A stretch of 64,000 bases of DNA from Sporosarcina sp. BP05 (GCF_014282005.1 NZ_JACFTD010000017.1:1-64000), one strand, 5' to 3'; shown: positions 52,262 through 60,803, numbered from the stretch's first letter. Made by a program: numbers and translations. Notes: a model not told the origin generated them from the sequence alone.

Positions 52262-52470
52262 CTAATCTCTCCCCTTCTATTCTAAGACAAACCAGTTCCA
52301 TACCGGCTACGTCTGAATTTGGCACTGTATAGACGGAGGAAACGGAGAAAAGTTTCAAAACTTTTAAATTCTCTTTTATGCATAGTATCCTTTTCGGCCC
52401 CTTGCACTGTCGGAAGTGGTCGCCTGAAGCGAAAATCTCGACAAAAAAAGTATGAATTCCCATTCGTTAG
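52262..52470 (-). promoter_or_regulatory. leader region of the SLH gene
   Basis: About 200 bp without a gene. It contains a short symmetric word AAAAGTTTCAAAACTTTT at 52352-52369 and GGAGAGATTAG just before the ATG. No riboswitch class was recognised. Confidence 0.3.
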
Positions 52471-52488
52471 TTGAACAAGTACAGAAGT

Positions 52489-52603
52489 GAGTGGTGCATG
52501 TGCACGAAACTTTATGTTTGTTTCAACAATCGGTTTTGTTTTGTTTCATTTCATGGAAGGAAAAACCCAGAATTGCGTTTGAAATGCATGGTTCATAGGC
52601 ACG
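52489..52603 (+). repeat. Family 2 interspersed repeat, full copy
   Basis: It starts GAGTGGTGCATGTGCACGAA, contains ATGTTTGTTTCAACAATCGG and ATGGAAGGAAAAACCCAGAA, and ends GGTTCATAGGCACG. Confidence 0.75.
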
Positions 52604-52621
52604 CATTTCCACTTATAAACC

Positions 52622-52662
52622 AAAAGCCCTCCGACCGATTGCTCAGGCAGAGGACTTTTATT
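52622..52662. terminator. isolated terminator-like hairpin
   Basis: AAAAGCCCTC and GAGGACTTTT pair (one mismatch) around an 18-nt loop, followed by ATTTCG. It adjoins the family 2 copy and no gene end. Confidence 0.5.
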
Positions 52663-52734
52663 TCGTATCTATGCTTATTCAACAGAATGGCATTATTCCA
52701 ATTGAGTGTGTGGTGCACAGGCAGCCATCACTAA

Positions 52735-52773
52735 CAGACAAGCAATAAAATCATCCACATAACTATACAAAAA
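52735..52773 (+). repeat. Family 1 left half, joined to a terminator
   Basis: ACAGACAAGCAATAAAATCA then CCACATAACTATACAAAAA matches part of the left half of family 1 weakly, and runs into the hairpin at 52774 as at 7941 and 10845. Confidence 0.45.
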
Positions 52774-52803
52774 AGATCAGACATTTGCTTACATGTCCGA
52801 TCT
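52774..52803 (-). terminator. terminator of the MBL hydrolase gene
   Basis: AGATCAGACAT pairs with ATGTCCGATCT with one mismatch; T runs on both sides. It is the same hairpin design as at 7991 and 10903. Confidence 0.75.
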
Positions 52804-52949
52804 TTTTTATATAGTTATAATTAGAATGCATTCTCAGAATGGTTTCGTGCATAGTGTAACCAGTATGCATACTAATAAAAGCTAGTAAAAGGCACCGGCT
52901 TCCCATTGAATTTGGGGATTGTTCTGGATTCTGGTACCAATCGCTACTT

Positions 52950-53720
52950 TCAAAATTCCCGTTCTTCGCCATATCCCAGGATGACCACTTTTGTTTTAGG
53001 ATAGTCTTTTAATGCCTTTTCTAAATCCCGATCTTTATCTATCATATTTTCTATGATTGGAAAAGCAGCCAATAGGCTCTCAAGTGCTGCGGGCTCGGGA
53101 GCTGTTTCTTTCGTAGGAAATGTATGACTCGGAATTACGTACTCTACATTTAAAAAGTTTTTAACAACATATGCGGCTTCTTGTGGCCCCATTGTGAATT
53201 GACCAGATGAAGAAAGGATTGCGATAGTTGGTTTATATAAATCTTGAATGATTTTAATATCATACGTAACAGCAGTATCACCTGAATGATAGAGCGTGTG
53301 ACTATCTTTGAAATCAAAAATGTAACCTGCCGCTTCACCTGCATAGATGGGGGTTCCTTCTGTTTCCTTATAAGATGAACTATGTTTTGCTGGGACCATT
53401 GTTACTTTGACATCCTCTAGTTGTATTGATCCGCCTATATTTATCGGATAAACATTTTTAACTCCTTGTTGCAGAAGAATTAGTGCCAACTCATACTGTG
53501 CGACAACTAGTATGTCCGGATTCGAATCCAGTATTTTTTGTAAACCACTCGTATGGTCAAAATGACCATGAGTCAGAAAAACCCCATCTATGGACTGAAA
53601 GAATCGTTCATCATTAAACTCTTTAGGGCATCCGGGATTTAAATCAAAGAATGGATCAATAAGATAGTTTTTTTTGCTTTTAAATACGTACATCGCATGG
53701 CCCAAGCGTAAAATTTTCAC
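52950..53720 (-). CDS. metallo-beta-lactamase-fold hydrolase (UPF0173-like)
   Basis: This protein has 256 residues from the GTG at 53720, which follows GGAGGTAGAGG; earlier in-frame starts lie within or before this site. Zinc ligands are THGHFDHTSG (HxHxDH, about 52-57), PAKHSSSY and SGDTAVTYD, and a late His in IPSHTFPTKETAPEP. It is a soluble UPF0173/YtkL-type hydrolase of unknown substrate, monocistronic. Confidence 0.88.
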   Translation of the reverse strand: MKILRLGHAMYVFKSKKNYLIDPFFDLNPGCPKEFNDERFFQSIDGVFLTHGHFDHTSGLQKILDSNPDILVVAQYELALILLQQGVKNVYPINIGGSIQLEDVKVTMVPAKHSSSYKETEGTPIYAGEAAGYIFDFKDSHTLYHSGDTAVTYDIKIIQDLYKPTIAILSSSGQFTMGPQEAAYVVKNFLNVEYVIPSHTFPTKETAPEPAALESLLAAFPIIENMIDKDRDLEKALKDYPKTKVVILGYGEEREF

Positions 53721-53863
53721 ACCCTCTACCTCCATAAAAATAATAGTTTCTAGACGGTAATGTATATGCATTACGTAAGCCTGTTAGAATGTTGCGACCC
53801 TCTCTTCACTTAATTCCGAAATAGTCAATCTCGACGGAATCTACTAGCCAACGAATGCAGATG

Positions 53864-53903
53864 AAATGAACACCTTACAATAATTATTGTAAGGTGTTCA
53901 TTT
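53864..53903. other. 40-bp perfect palindrome
   Basis: Each arm is 20 nt (AAATGAACACCTTACAATAA and its exact complement) with no loop. The 16-nt core ACAATAATTATTGTAA also occurs at 39837-39852. It could terminate the small gene at 54011 or be a protein-binding site. Confidence 0.7.
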
Positions 53904-54010
53904 TTCGTTAAAAACACTGCTGATTCAGTGGTTAATTCAAAGGTGAATGGAGATGAAAAAGAAAATACACCACCCATAGGGGCAGTGTTGATCTTTGATC
54001 CAATGCTAGC

Positions 54011-54451
54011 TTATTCATGCCTTTCTATAAAGTCTTCAATCCATTTGTAGTCAAACGGTCCATTTGTAATCTCATATTGGTCATGAATCAGAAGGACTAC
54101 ATCTTTTTCAATAAGCGAATCAATGGTAATTCGTTTATCTGCATACTCAAGTTTAAAAATAAATTGTTCATTAGGATATTTGGTTGTGAAATTCCTTAAT
54201 CCGACTTTCTTTACTCTATATTGACTAAAAAAGTCCACTAATTCTTGAATAGACTCAGAATCACTAATTGACCTATCGAACTCGCCAGCATGACTTTCAA
54301 GCGGTAAATTTCTATAATGAACTTCCACTATATCCTCAGCATCCATCACATCTACTAACTCTTTTTCGCGATAGTCATTCCATCTGATAATGATAAAAAG
54401 CAGTACAATAATAAGTATTATCGCAAATAAATAAAAATATTTATTCTTAAT
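54011..54451 (-). CDS. hypothetical single-pass membrane protein, probable AUU start
   Basis: This protein has 146 residues if started at the ATT at 54451, which lies 8 nt after GGGGGG and gives a normal N-terminus with a membrane helix (KNKYFYLFAIILIIVLLFII). Conventional starts further upstream (GTG, TTG, ATG to 54490) lie in or before the ribosome site. The exposed domain (about 30-146) is acidic and ends GPFDYKWIEDFIERHE. The family is not recognised. Confidence 0.72.
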   Translation of the reverse strand: MKNKYFYLFAIILIIVLLFIIIRWNDYREKELVDVMDAEDIVEVHYRNLPLESHAGEFDRSISDSESIQELVDFFSQYRVKKVGLRNFTTKYPNEQFIFKLEYADKRITIDSLIEKDVVLLIHDQYEITNGPFDYKWIEDFIERHE

Positions 54452-54782
54452 GTTTATCACCCCCCTCAATAATATAACAACGTCTTCCAATCAAAAATTA
54501 TACCGTAATCTATTTTCCAATAATTCCAAATGTGTATTTTGCTAATTGTATCATATTTATCTTTTTATTCAGAATCCCCTTTTAATATAGTGAGATGAAC
54601 GCGGAAAACAGAGTAAATAAAAAGCACCTAAACCCGCTGTCATTCCCTTTGTCGGAGAACTTACGAATTGAGGTGCTATTTCAAATTTTATTTTATACTA
54701 TCTAGCGTTAAAAACCTTGTGATTTGATCTGTTATTTTGATTTTTGTACCTTTCAACTGAACGGGTTACAAGAATGTACAAG

Positions 54783-55376
54783 TCACTTTATATTCAAGCC
54801 CTTAATTGATAAGAACAATTTCTGATAGAGTGATTCTACATGTGTCACCTCGATACCTGCTAGCTCTATCATTGATAACGTATCACGGTTTAAATGACAA
54901 CCATCACAGATTTTAGTCCATAAAGGATTCAGGATGTCTTGCGTTTTTCCGAATACAGGCTGTTTCATACGTACATGCTCAAAAAACATAATTTTAGCAC
55001 CCGGTTTACTAACACGCCGGATTTCTTCCAACGCTTTTGACGGATTTGGAATCGTACAAAATACAAGCGTTGCGATAACTGTGTCAAATGTATCATCCAC
55101 AAAAGGTAATGATTCAGCACTAGCTTCCAATACATCGATTGGCATATTTGCTTGCTCCAGACGCCGCTTCCCCCGCTCACTCATCAAAGGATTTGGTTCA
55201 ATTGCAGTAACTTGAGTAGCAAACCCATAATACGGGAAATTTACCCCTGTCCCAGAGCCAATCTCCAAAACGTTTCCCCCTGCTTCACGCACAAGCTCAG
55301 TTCTTATTTTTTTAAATCTTGTCGCTTCTAATGGCCTCATCGCCAAATCGTAAAGCTGCGGAAACCAACTTCCCAT
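54783..55376 (-). CDS. class I SAM-dependent methyltransferase
   Basis: This 197-residue Rossmann-fold methyltransferase of the UbiE/Methyltransf_11 type has motif I NVLEIGSGTGVNFPYY at about residues 35-50. The acidic strand-2 residue lies in VTAIEPNPLM, and ASAESLPFVDDTFDTVIATL is motif II. PGAKIMFFEHVRMKQ follows. CDGCHLNRDT near 160 is a feature of a common Bacillus subgroup. The ribosome site is weak (AAGG). The substrate is unknown. Confidence 0.88.
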   Translation of the reverse strand: MGSWFPQLYDLAMRPLEATRFKKIRTELVREAGGNVLEIGSGTGVNFPYYGFATQVTAIEPNPLMSERGKRRLEQANMPIDVLEASAESLPFVDDTFDTVIATLVFCTIPNPSKALEEIRRVSKPGAKIMFFEHVRMKQPVFGKTQDILNPLWTKICDGCHLNRDTLSMIELAGIEVTHVESLYQKLFLSIKGLNIK

Positions 55377-55430
55377 TTAATCAGCGCCTTTTTGTGTTTT
55401 GTATAGTGCGTGTGTAAGGAACTATTAAAA

Positions 55431-55569
55431 TGTACCTGTGTCAGACACAATGACACACAATTCATGCATTCAAGTAACTATACAAAAGTATAGAAAAACC
55501 GTATAGGCTTTGATTTACTTTGCATTATTATAGAATTTTATTTACTGAATAGTGCCACGCACAGGTCCC
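55431..55569 (+). repeat. Family 1 interspersed repeat, copy 10
   Basis: It starts TGTACCTGTGTCAGACACAA and ends AGTGCCACGCACAGGTCCCT. It lies 54 bp upstream of the methyltransferase start, in its promoter region. Confidence 0.88.
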
Positions 55570-55594
55570 TGAAATTACCTGAAATTAGCATTAC

Positions 55595-57469
55595 TTAAGA
55601 ATAAAACTGCCATGATATAAGTAAAAAGATTAATATAACAATAGTAAAGATTGATAGAAGATAAATAGCCTTCTCGAATTTCGTTAAAGCTGCCTTTTTC
55701 CAATTAACTAGAATGAAAATAATAAAAACAACACTTGCAATAGTTAAAACATAATTTGCAACTATGTGTGGGAATACTTCGAAATATCCTCGATCACTAT
55801 TACTCAACATCCTCATTGCTAATAAAATAATATTTACGATAAATGCTGTACCAACAATATTTAATAGGTAAATCCATTTTCTGATTTTTATAGAAGGCTT
55901 TTTTCTTCTCCAATTCAAAATACTAATTACGATTAAAACGAATGGGAAAGCAATAAAGTAAACTAAACAATAAATGAATAATACAGCACTTATTGTTAAC
56001 CAAGATATACTTTTATCGAAAGGAAGGTAATCTGAAATCGATGTAGAAATTTGTTTAACTTCACCATTCTCCATCGTAAAATAAAGAACATTTGTAAGAA
56101 TAAACATATTACTACCATTTGTCATTTTATAAACATTTGGATATGTTTGGACGTAATTAGCTTTCATACCTACCAAACTTACTTCAATTTCATTCGCATT
56201 TAGTGATTTCACTGTAAGTGGTATTAAATAGTAATACAAATTTAAGAAACCACTTTTCATTCTGCGAGTAGTAAGATACTTTCCTTCTGTTATTTGTGAG
56301 TTTGGTAAGTTCGCTAATTTTTCTTCATCTATCTCTTTTTCTCCAACCAGTTCCTTCGTCAGTCCATAGGAAATATCAGACTCTGAAGCTTGATTCGTTA
56401 CTATTATTACTGCAAAATTTTCTTCAGGGACGATATGAAAATTACTTGAAAAGGAAACTGTATTTCCACCATGCGTAAATCCTTTAAACTTTCCATCATA
56501 CTCCCAAAAACCATGTGCGATACCAGGGACATTTTCATTAATAGCATAACTTTGCGAAAGCATTGTAACTAGCGTATTTTCATCCTCAAACAAAACGTTT
56601 TCAATATCGGATTGTGGCATAAGTGCCATTGCAAACTTAGCTAAATCTTGCGCTGTTCAATTTATTCCACCGCTAGGATACATGGACATATAGTACGGTG
56701 TGGATAGTTTGAAATTTCCTTCTTCAATAAGCTCATATCCATTTACTTTGTTTTTTGTTATCTGCTCATTTCTCCCTAAAGACAAATAGGCAGTTGAATC
56801 TAGAATACCTAATTTTTGAAATATATGTTCATCAACATAGTCATTAAAGTCTTGTTCTGTAATTAATTGAACGATATATGCAGCTAGAGAAGTTGAGTAA
56901 TTAGAATAAGCAACGACTTCACCTGGACGATATACTTGGTTTGGATCAGCAATTTTCAATCCTTCTTCTAAAGATTTTACACGGTATTCGGTAGCATATC
57001 CCGTATCAAAAATATTCTCCTCAAATCCAGCAGTGTGATTCATTAAATCCAACATAGTGATAGGAACATCATATGTTAGTTTTGTTAAAAATCCTTGCGG
57101 TAAATAGCTGTTTATATCTTCATCTAAATCGATTTTTCCTTGTTCGACTAATTGCATGACCGACACCCAGACAAACAATTTACTAACTGAACCCCATTCA
57201 AAAATAGCCGTATTCGGATTTATTTTAATCTGGTTTTCAATATCTCCATAACCATATCCTTTTGATAAAACAACTTTATTATCTTTCAAAATAACAATGC
57301 CCGCACCCGCAGTTGTTTCACCAATATATTCATTTACATAATCGTCTACGAACCGTTCTACATCGGATAATGGAATTCCAGATGGTGTTGTAAGTTCATT
57401 GGCATAAATTGTTTCGGTAAAAAACAAAGATAAAGCTAGTATCAATAAAATGGCAAATTTTTTATTCAT
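55595..57469 (-). pseudogene. serine hydrolase (beta-lactamase/PBP-like) with membrane tail, interrupted by TGA
   Basis: One continuous frame of 625 codons is split by a TGA at 56654-56656, where family members typically read SGGIN-S-TAQDLAKF. The signal peptide (MNKKFAILLILALSLFF) starts after AGGGGGTG. The catalytic SxxK is SVSKLF and YSNYST is the Tyr motif. HGGNT lies after the stop, near residue 340. Four membrane helices end the protein. A Ser TCA to TGA change would explain the lesion. Without read-through the product lacks part of the active site, so I call it a recent pseudogene. Confidence 0.8.
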
Positions 57470-57606
57470 GCGGCACCCCCTAAGAATAATTATATTAGCA
57501 TTCATAAAGACAATTGAATCTTATTGCAAAGTGATTTCCAATGTATCGCATGCTGAATGACGTATTAGATTTTGGATGGTGTCAAATAATCGGTGCAACC
57601 AAAAAG

Positions 57607-57742
57607 GGGTACCTGTGTGAGACACAAAGACGAACAATTCACACGTTCAAGTAATAATACAAAAAGTAAAGAAAAATCGCATAGGTATTGATTTTCTTTG
57701 TATTATTATAGAATTGTATTGTATTTACTGAATAGGTACCTA
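57607..57742 (+). repeat. Family 1 interspersed repeat, copy 11
   Basis: It starts GGGTACCTGTGTGAGACACA, with AAAGACGAACAATTCACACG and TAGAATTGTATTGTATTTAC, and ends ACTGAATAGGTACCT. Confidence 0.9.
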
Positions 57743-57747
57743 ACACT

Positions 57748-57789
57748 AAAATCGCATAGGTATTGACTTGTATTGTATTCACTGAGTAG
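57748..57789 (+). repeat. Family 1 right-end fragment, tandem to copy 11
   Basis: AAAATCGCATAGGTATTGAC, then TTGTATTGTATTCACTGAGT repeats the right part of the preceding copy with an internal deletion. Confidence 0.75.
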
Positions 57790-57833
57790 CTGGTCACGGT
57801 AGTAGTTAACCCTAAATTTAAGCACATAAAAAA

Positions 57834-57852
57834 AGACCGCAATAAACGGTCT
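57834..57852 (-). terminator. terminator of the aldo/keto reductase-SRPBCC operon
   Basis: AGACCG and CGGTCT pair around CAATAAA; TTTTTTT follows on the minus strand. The plus strand across 57846-57945 also reads RSPVVELAGASLVWNVPDSN up to a stop, possibly a remnant of another gene. Confidence 0.6.
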
Positions 57853-57941
57853 CCAGTTGTTGAACTAGCGGGTGCTTCGTTGGTGTGGAACGTTCCTGAT
57901 TCAAATGAAATGTGGTCACACAATTTCGGTGAATATTATGA

Positions 57942-58355
57942 TTAAAATGCTTGTTTTAATGCCTTTAAGCCATCTGCGTAGATGCCGTGGAATAGATTTA
58001 TTGCTTCTTCGTCACTAACCCCTACAGGTGTGAAACTACCGGACCACTCTACCAGTGATGTTTTGCTATCGTCGGCGATTTCACGAACGCGGATTGTCGA
58101 TTGATAATCAGTGACCGGAAACGGTGCTTTCATAATCGAATAAGAGTAGTACCGCTCTTTATTGTTGAATGCTTCTAAACTTTCAACAATCACATTACCA
58201 TCAGGATTAGCTAGATGACGCACGCGTCCACCTTCGCTTAGTTCACTGCTGGGTATATAAGGTAGCCAATCTGGAAGTGAATCAAAGCCTCCGATTAATT
58301 GCCAAACTTTATCAGGTGAAGCTGGGATTTCAATTATTGTAGTAGTCTGTGCCAT
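57942..58355 (-). CDS. SRPBCC (START-like) family protein
   Basis: This 137-residue polyketide cyclase/dehydratase-type helix-grip protein starts MAQTTTIIEIPASPDKVWQL. FDSLPDWLPYIPSSELSEGG and SLVEWSGSFTPVGVSDEEAI are typical. It binds a hydrophobic small molecule; the ligand is unknown. The start is 1 bp from the stop of the aldo/keto reductase gene, and GAAAGGGAG precedes it, so the two are one transcript. A decayed duplicate lies at 59492. Confidence 0.88.
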   Translation of the reverse strand: MAQTTTIIEIPASPDKVWQLIGGFDSLPDWLPYIPSSELSEGGRVRHLANPDGNVIVESLEAFNNKERYYSYSIMKAPFPVTDYQSTIRVREIADDSKTSLVEWSGSFTPVGVSDEEAINLFHGIYADGLKALKQAF

Positions 58356-58356
58356 A

Positions 58357-59376
58357 TTAATTACTCCCTTTCAAATTCATTGGTAGTGGTGCATTAGCTG
58401 CAACCAGTTTTTGTTCACGCATTTCCTGCCAAAATGCATCCGGAATAACAGTTTTCAATGCTGCCTGGTCTTCTGCGATTCGCTCAGGACGGCTAGCACC
58501 AGGAATGACGGCAGCCACTGCTGGATTAGCCAGCGAAAATTGTAAAGCAGCTGCTTTGATACTAATTCCGTGACGCTGTGTAATACCCTTCATTTTCTCA
58601 ACCTTTGAAATAATTTCAGGAGATGCTTTCTGATACTCAAAGTGGGTACCTCCAGCAAGAATACCTGAGCTGTACGGACCACCGACAACGATGTCGACAT
58701 TGTTTTTTAATGCCATAGGCATCACTCTTTGCAGTGCATGTTCATGATCTAATAATGAATAACGACCAGCTAGTAAAGTTATATCTGGCTTCGCTTCTTC
58801 TAGTTCCAGCATGAGCTCAATCGGTTCTACGCGGTTTACTCCGAGCCCCCAACCCTTAATGACTCCTTCTTCACGTAAACGTGTAAGCACACGGAATGCC
58901 CCTGTACGAGCACTTTCAAAATATGAAAGCCATTCATCGCCATAAAAATCCTGCGCGATATCATGAATATAAACAAAGTCTAGACGATCTGTTTGTAAAC
59001 GTTTCAAGCTCTGCTCAATAGAACGGAGGGTTGCATCGGCACTATAGTCATTAATAATTTTATTCTTACGGCCAAATTCGAAAAGTCCTCCCTTTTCTCC
59101 CAAGTCACGCCCAGCCGGATCTTCCATTTCATCTAAAATGATTCGGCCTACCTTCGTACTCAACACATATTCATCACGATTACGTTTTGACAGTGCTTCA
59201 CCAAGGCGAATCTCTGATAAACCAGCTCCGTAGAATGGGGCAGTATCAAAGTAACGAATCCCACTATCCCAAGCAGCATCTACAGTTGCCATAGCCTCTT
59301 CTTCCGGGATATTACGGAACATATTACCTAGTGGAGCAGTACCAAAACCTAATTTTCCTTTTAATATATCTTTCAT
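58357..59376 (-). CDS. aldo/keto reductase
   Basis: This 339-residue NAD(P)H-dependent TIM-barrel oxidoreductase resembles D-threo-aldose (fucose) 1-dehydrogenases. GFGTAPLGN and SGIRYFDTAPFYGAG carry the catalytic Asp and Tyr. VLSTKVGR supplies the Lys and DFVYIHDI the His. AAVIPGASRPERIAED near 300 binds the NADP phosphate. AGGAGG precedes the ATG. It is cotranscribed with the SRPBCC gene and probably controlled by the ArsR gene upstream. Confidence 0.9.
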   Translation of the reverse strand: MKDILKGKLGFGTAPLGNMFRNIPEEEAMATVDAAWDSGIRYFDTAPFYGAGLSEIRLGEALSKRNRDEYVLSTKVGRIILDEMEDPAGRDLGEKGGLFEFGRKNKIINDYSADATLRSIEQSLKRLQTDRLDFVYIHDIAQDFYGDEWLSYFESARTGAFRVLTRLREEGVIKGWGLGVNRVEPIELMLELEEAKPDITLLAGRYSLLDHEHALQRVMPMALKNNVDIVVGGPYSSGILAGGTHFEYQKASPEIISKVEKMKGITQRHGISIKAAALQFSLANPAVAAVIPGASRPERIAEDQAALKTVIPDAFWQEMREQKLVAANAPLPMNLKGSN

Positions 59377-59491
59377 ATAAAATCCTCCTAAAATTTATTG
59401 GTATAGTATGAATTGATTTAGAAAATCACTTGTTAAATTTACAAATATCATTGTTTACATCAAAATTAATTATTACTGTCTATTTTTTAAA

Positions 59492-59899
59492 TTATTGTTT
59501 TAATGCCTTTAAGTCATCCGCGTAGATGCCGTGGAATAGATTTATTGCTTCTTCGTCACTAACCCCTACAGGTGTAAAACTACCGGACCACTCTACCAGA
59601 GATGTTTTGCTGTCGCCGTCAATCTCACAAACTTGAATTGAAGATAGATAATCAGTGATCGGGAATGGTGCTTTCATAATTGAATAGGTGTAGTAGCGCT
59701 CTTTGTTATTAAATGCTTCCAAATGTTCTACAACAGCATCGCCATCAGAATTAGCTAGATGGCGCACGCGTCCACCCTCCCTTAGTTCACCGCTAGGTAT
59801 ATAAGGCAGCCAATCTGGAAGTGAATCAAAGCCTCCGATTAATTGTCAAACTTTATCAGGTGAAGCTGGGATTTCAATTGTTGTAGTAGTCTATGCCAC
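59492..59899 (-). pseudogene. decayed duplicate of the SRPBCC gene
   Basis: The sequence follows the intact SRPBCC gene almost codon for codon. The start ATG has become GTG, codon 3 CAG is TAG, and a Trp TGG is TGA, with the final two codons lost (ALKQ then stop). The 3' two thirds still forms an open frame of 91 codons (HLANSDGDAVVEHLEAFNNK). No frameshift is present, so decay is recent. Confidence 0.85.
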
Positions 59900-59914
59900 A
59901 TTAATCACTCCTTT

Positions 59915-60030
59915 TAATTTATTGGGAATAGTTCTGTCTTAGATGCCACCAATTTGTGTTCACGAATTGCCTGCGTAGTGTGGCTGGAATAATGGTGTTT
60001 ATTTAATACTGACTGGTCTTCTTTATACCA
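59915..60030 (-). pseudogene. 3' end remnant of a duplicated aldo/keto reductase gene
   Basis: TTTGTGTTCACGAATTGCCT, GGAATAA and GACTGGTCTTCT parallel 58400-58480, the 3' end of the intact reductase gene, with several indels. It precedes the SRPBCC duplicate in the same order as in the intact pair. Confidence 0.65.
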
Positions 60031-60339
60031 TCACATATCACTGATATCCCAAAATTGTTTAATAATAAACAACAATTTAATGTTCAAACTTGTGGGTTAC
60101 ACATTAATACATTACGCGAAATGACGATGCGTACTTGCAAAAAAAATAGCCTTCTTCACCACACACCCACATCGTCATTTAACACAATACCGATATGTAA
60201 TCACAAAAAAAATGATGAAACAAAAACAGTCATTTATTATAAACACTCATAACGGACAAAGGACTAAAGAGATATTGAACAGGTTGTATAAAAGTACAAC
60301 TGAAATCCTTAACTTACCTATAGGGATCTCTATTAACTT
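60031..60339. other. intergenic region, nothing recognised
   Basis: About 310 AT-rich bp between the duplicated remnant and the ArsR gene. I see no gene, repeat or hairpin that I can support. Confidence 0.5.
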
Positions 60340-60642
60340 CTATATTTGATGCCCAATAATCTCTTTAAGTTGATGAAAAGCTTCTTCATTCCTTTTATAA
60401 TATGTCCATTTCCCGCGACGACTTGTGGTCACAAGGCCAGCTCGATGTAGAATGGCAAGATGCTGAGATGCCGTTGATTGTGTAACATTTAATTTTTCAT
60501 GGAACTGAGTTACACACACACCGACATTTTGAAAATCCATTACATCCTGAGACGTAAAATGTTTCACGGGCTCTTTTAACCATTCTAATATTTGCAACCT
60601 TGTTTCATTAGACAATGCTTTAAACACATCAATTGGTTTCAT
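60340..60642 (-). CDS. ArsR-family transcriptional regulator
   Basis: This 100-residue winged-helix protein starts MKPIDVFKALSNETRLQILE, and the recognition helix is VTQSTASQHLAILHRAGLV. It has one Cys (VGVCVTQFHEKLN), not the paired metal-binding Cys motif of ArsR/CadC, so it may sense a non-metal ligand. The ribosome site is weak. It precedes the aldo/keto reductase region on the same strand and has a palindrome over its promoter, indicating autoregulation. Confidence 0.88.
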   Translation of the reverse strand: MKPIDVFKALSNETRLQILEWLKEPVKHFTSQDVMDFQNVGVCVTQFHEKLNVTQSTASQHLAILHRAGLVTTSRRGKWTYYKRNEEAFHQLKEIIGHQI

Positions 60643-60651
60643 ACTCTTATT

Positions 60652-60671
60652 ATATCGTCATTTCACGATAT
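60652..60671. promoter_or_regulatory. operator of the ArsR gene
   Basis: ATATCGT and ACGATAT form an inverted repeat with a 6-nt centre, 10 bp upstream of the ATG. Confidence 0.6.
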
Positions 60672-60803
60672 GTCAAGTTGTATTTAACTAACTGATTTTC
60701 TATTTAGCTTCATCTTCATGAAAAGGACCTGTATGGTTCTAAGTCAATACCATGGACACAATAAAGTTAAGTCTTTTTCAAACAGGCATCAACTCAGTGA
60801 ATA

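Noticed and set aside
52262-52470. c-di-GMP riboswitch before the SLH gene
   Set aside because: A few words (GTAGCCGG) are suggestive, but the required conserved core is not present.
56654-56656. TGA as a selenocysteine codon
   Set aside because: The protein family uses Ser at this point, and no selenocysteine insertion context is visible.
712-57789. Family 1 repeats as small RNA genes
   Set aside because: They contain AT-rich promoter-like words, but -35/-10 spacing is wrong (about 13 nt) and copies do not share a terminator, so an RNA gene is not supported.
57639-57923. 94-codon minus-strand open frame
   Set aside because: Mostly encoded by the complement of family 1 repeats (low-complexity TYSVNTIQ repeats).
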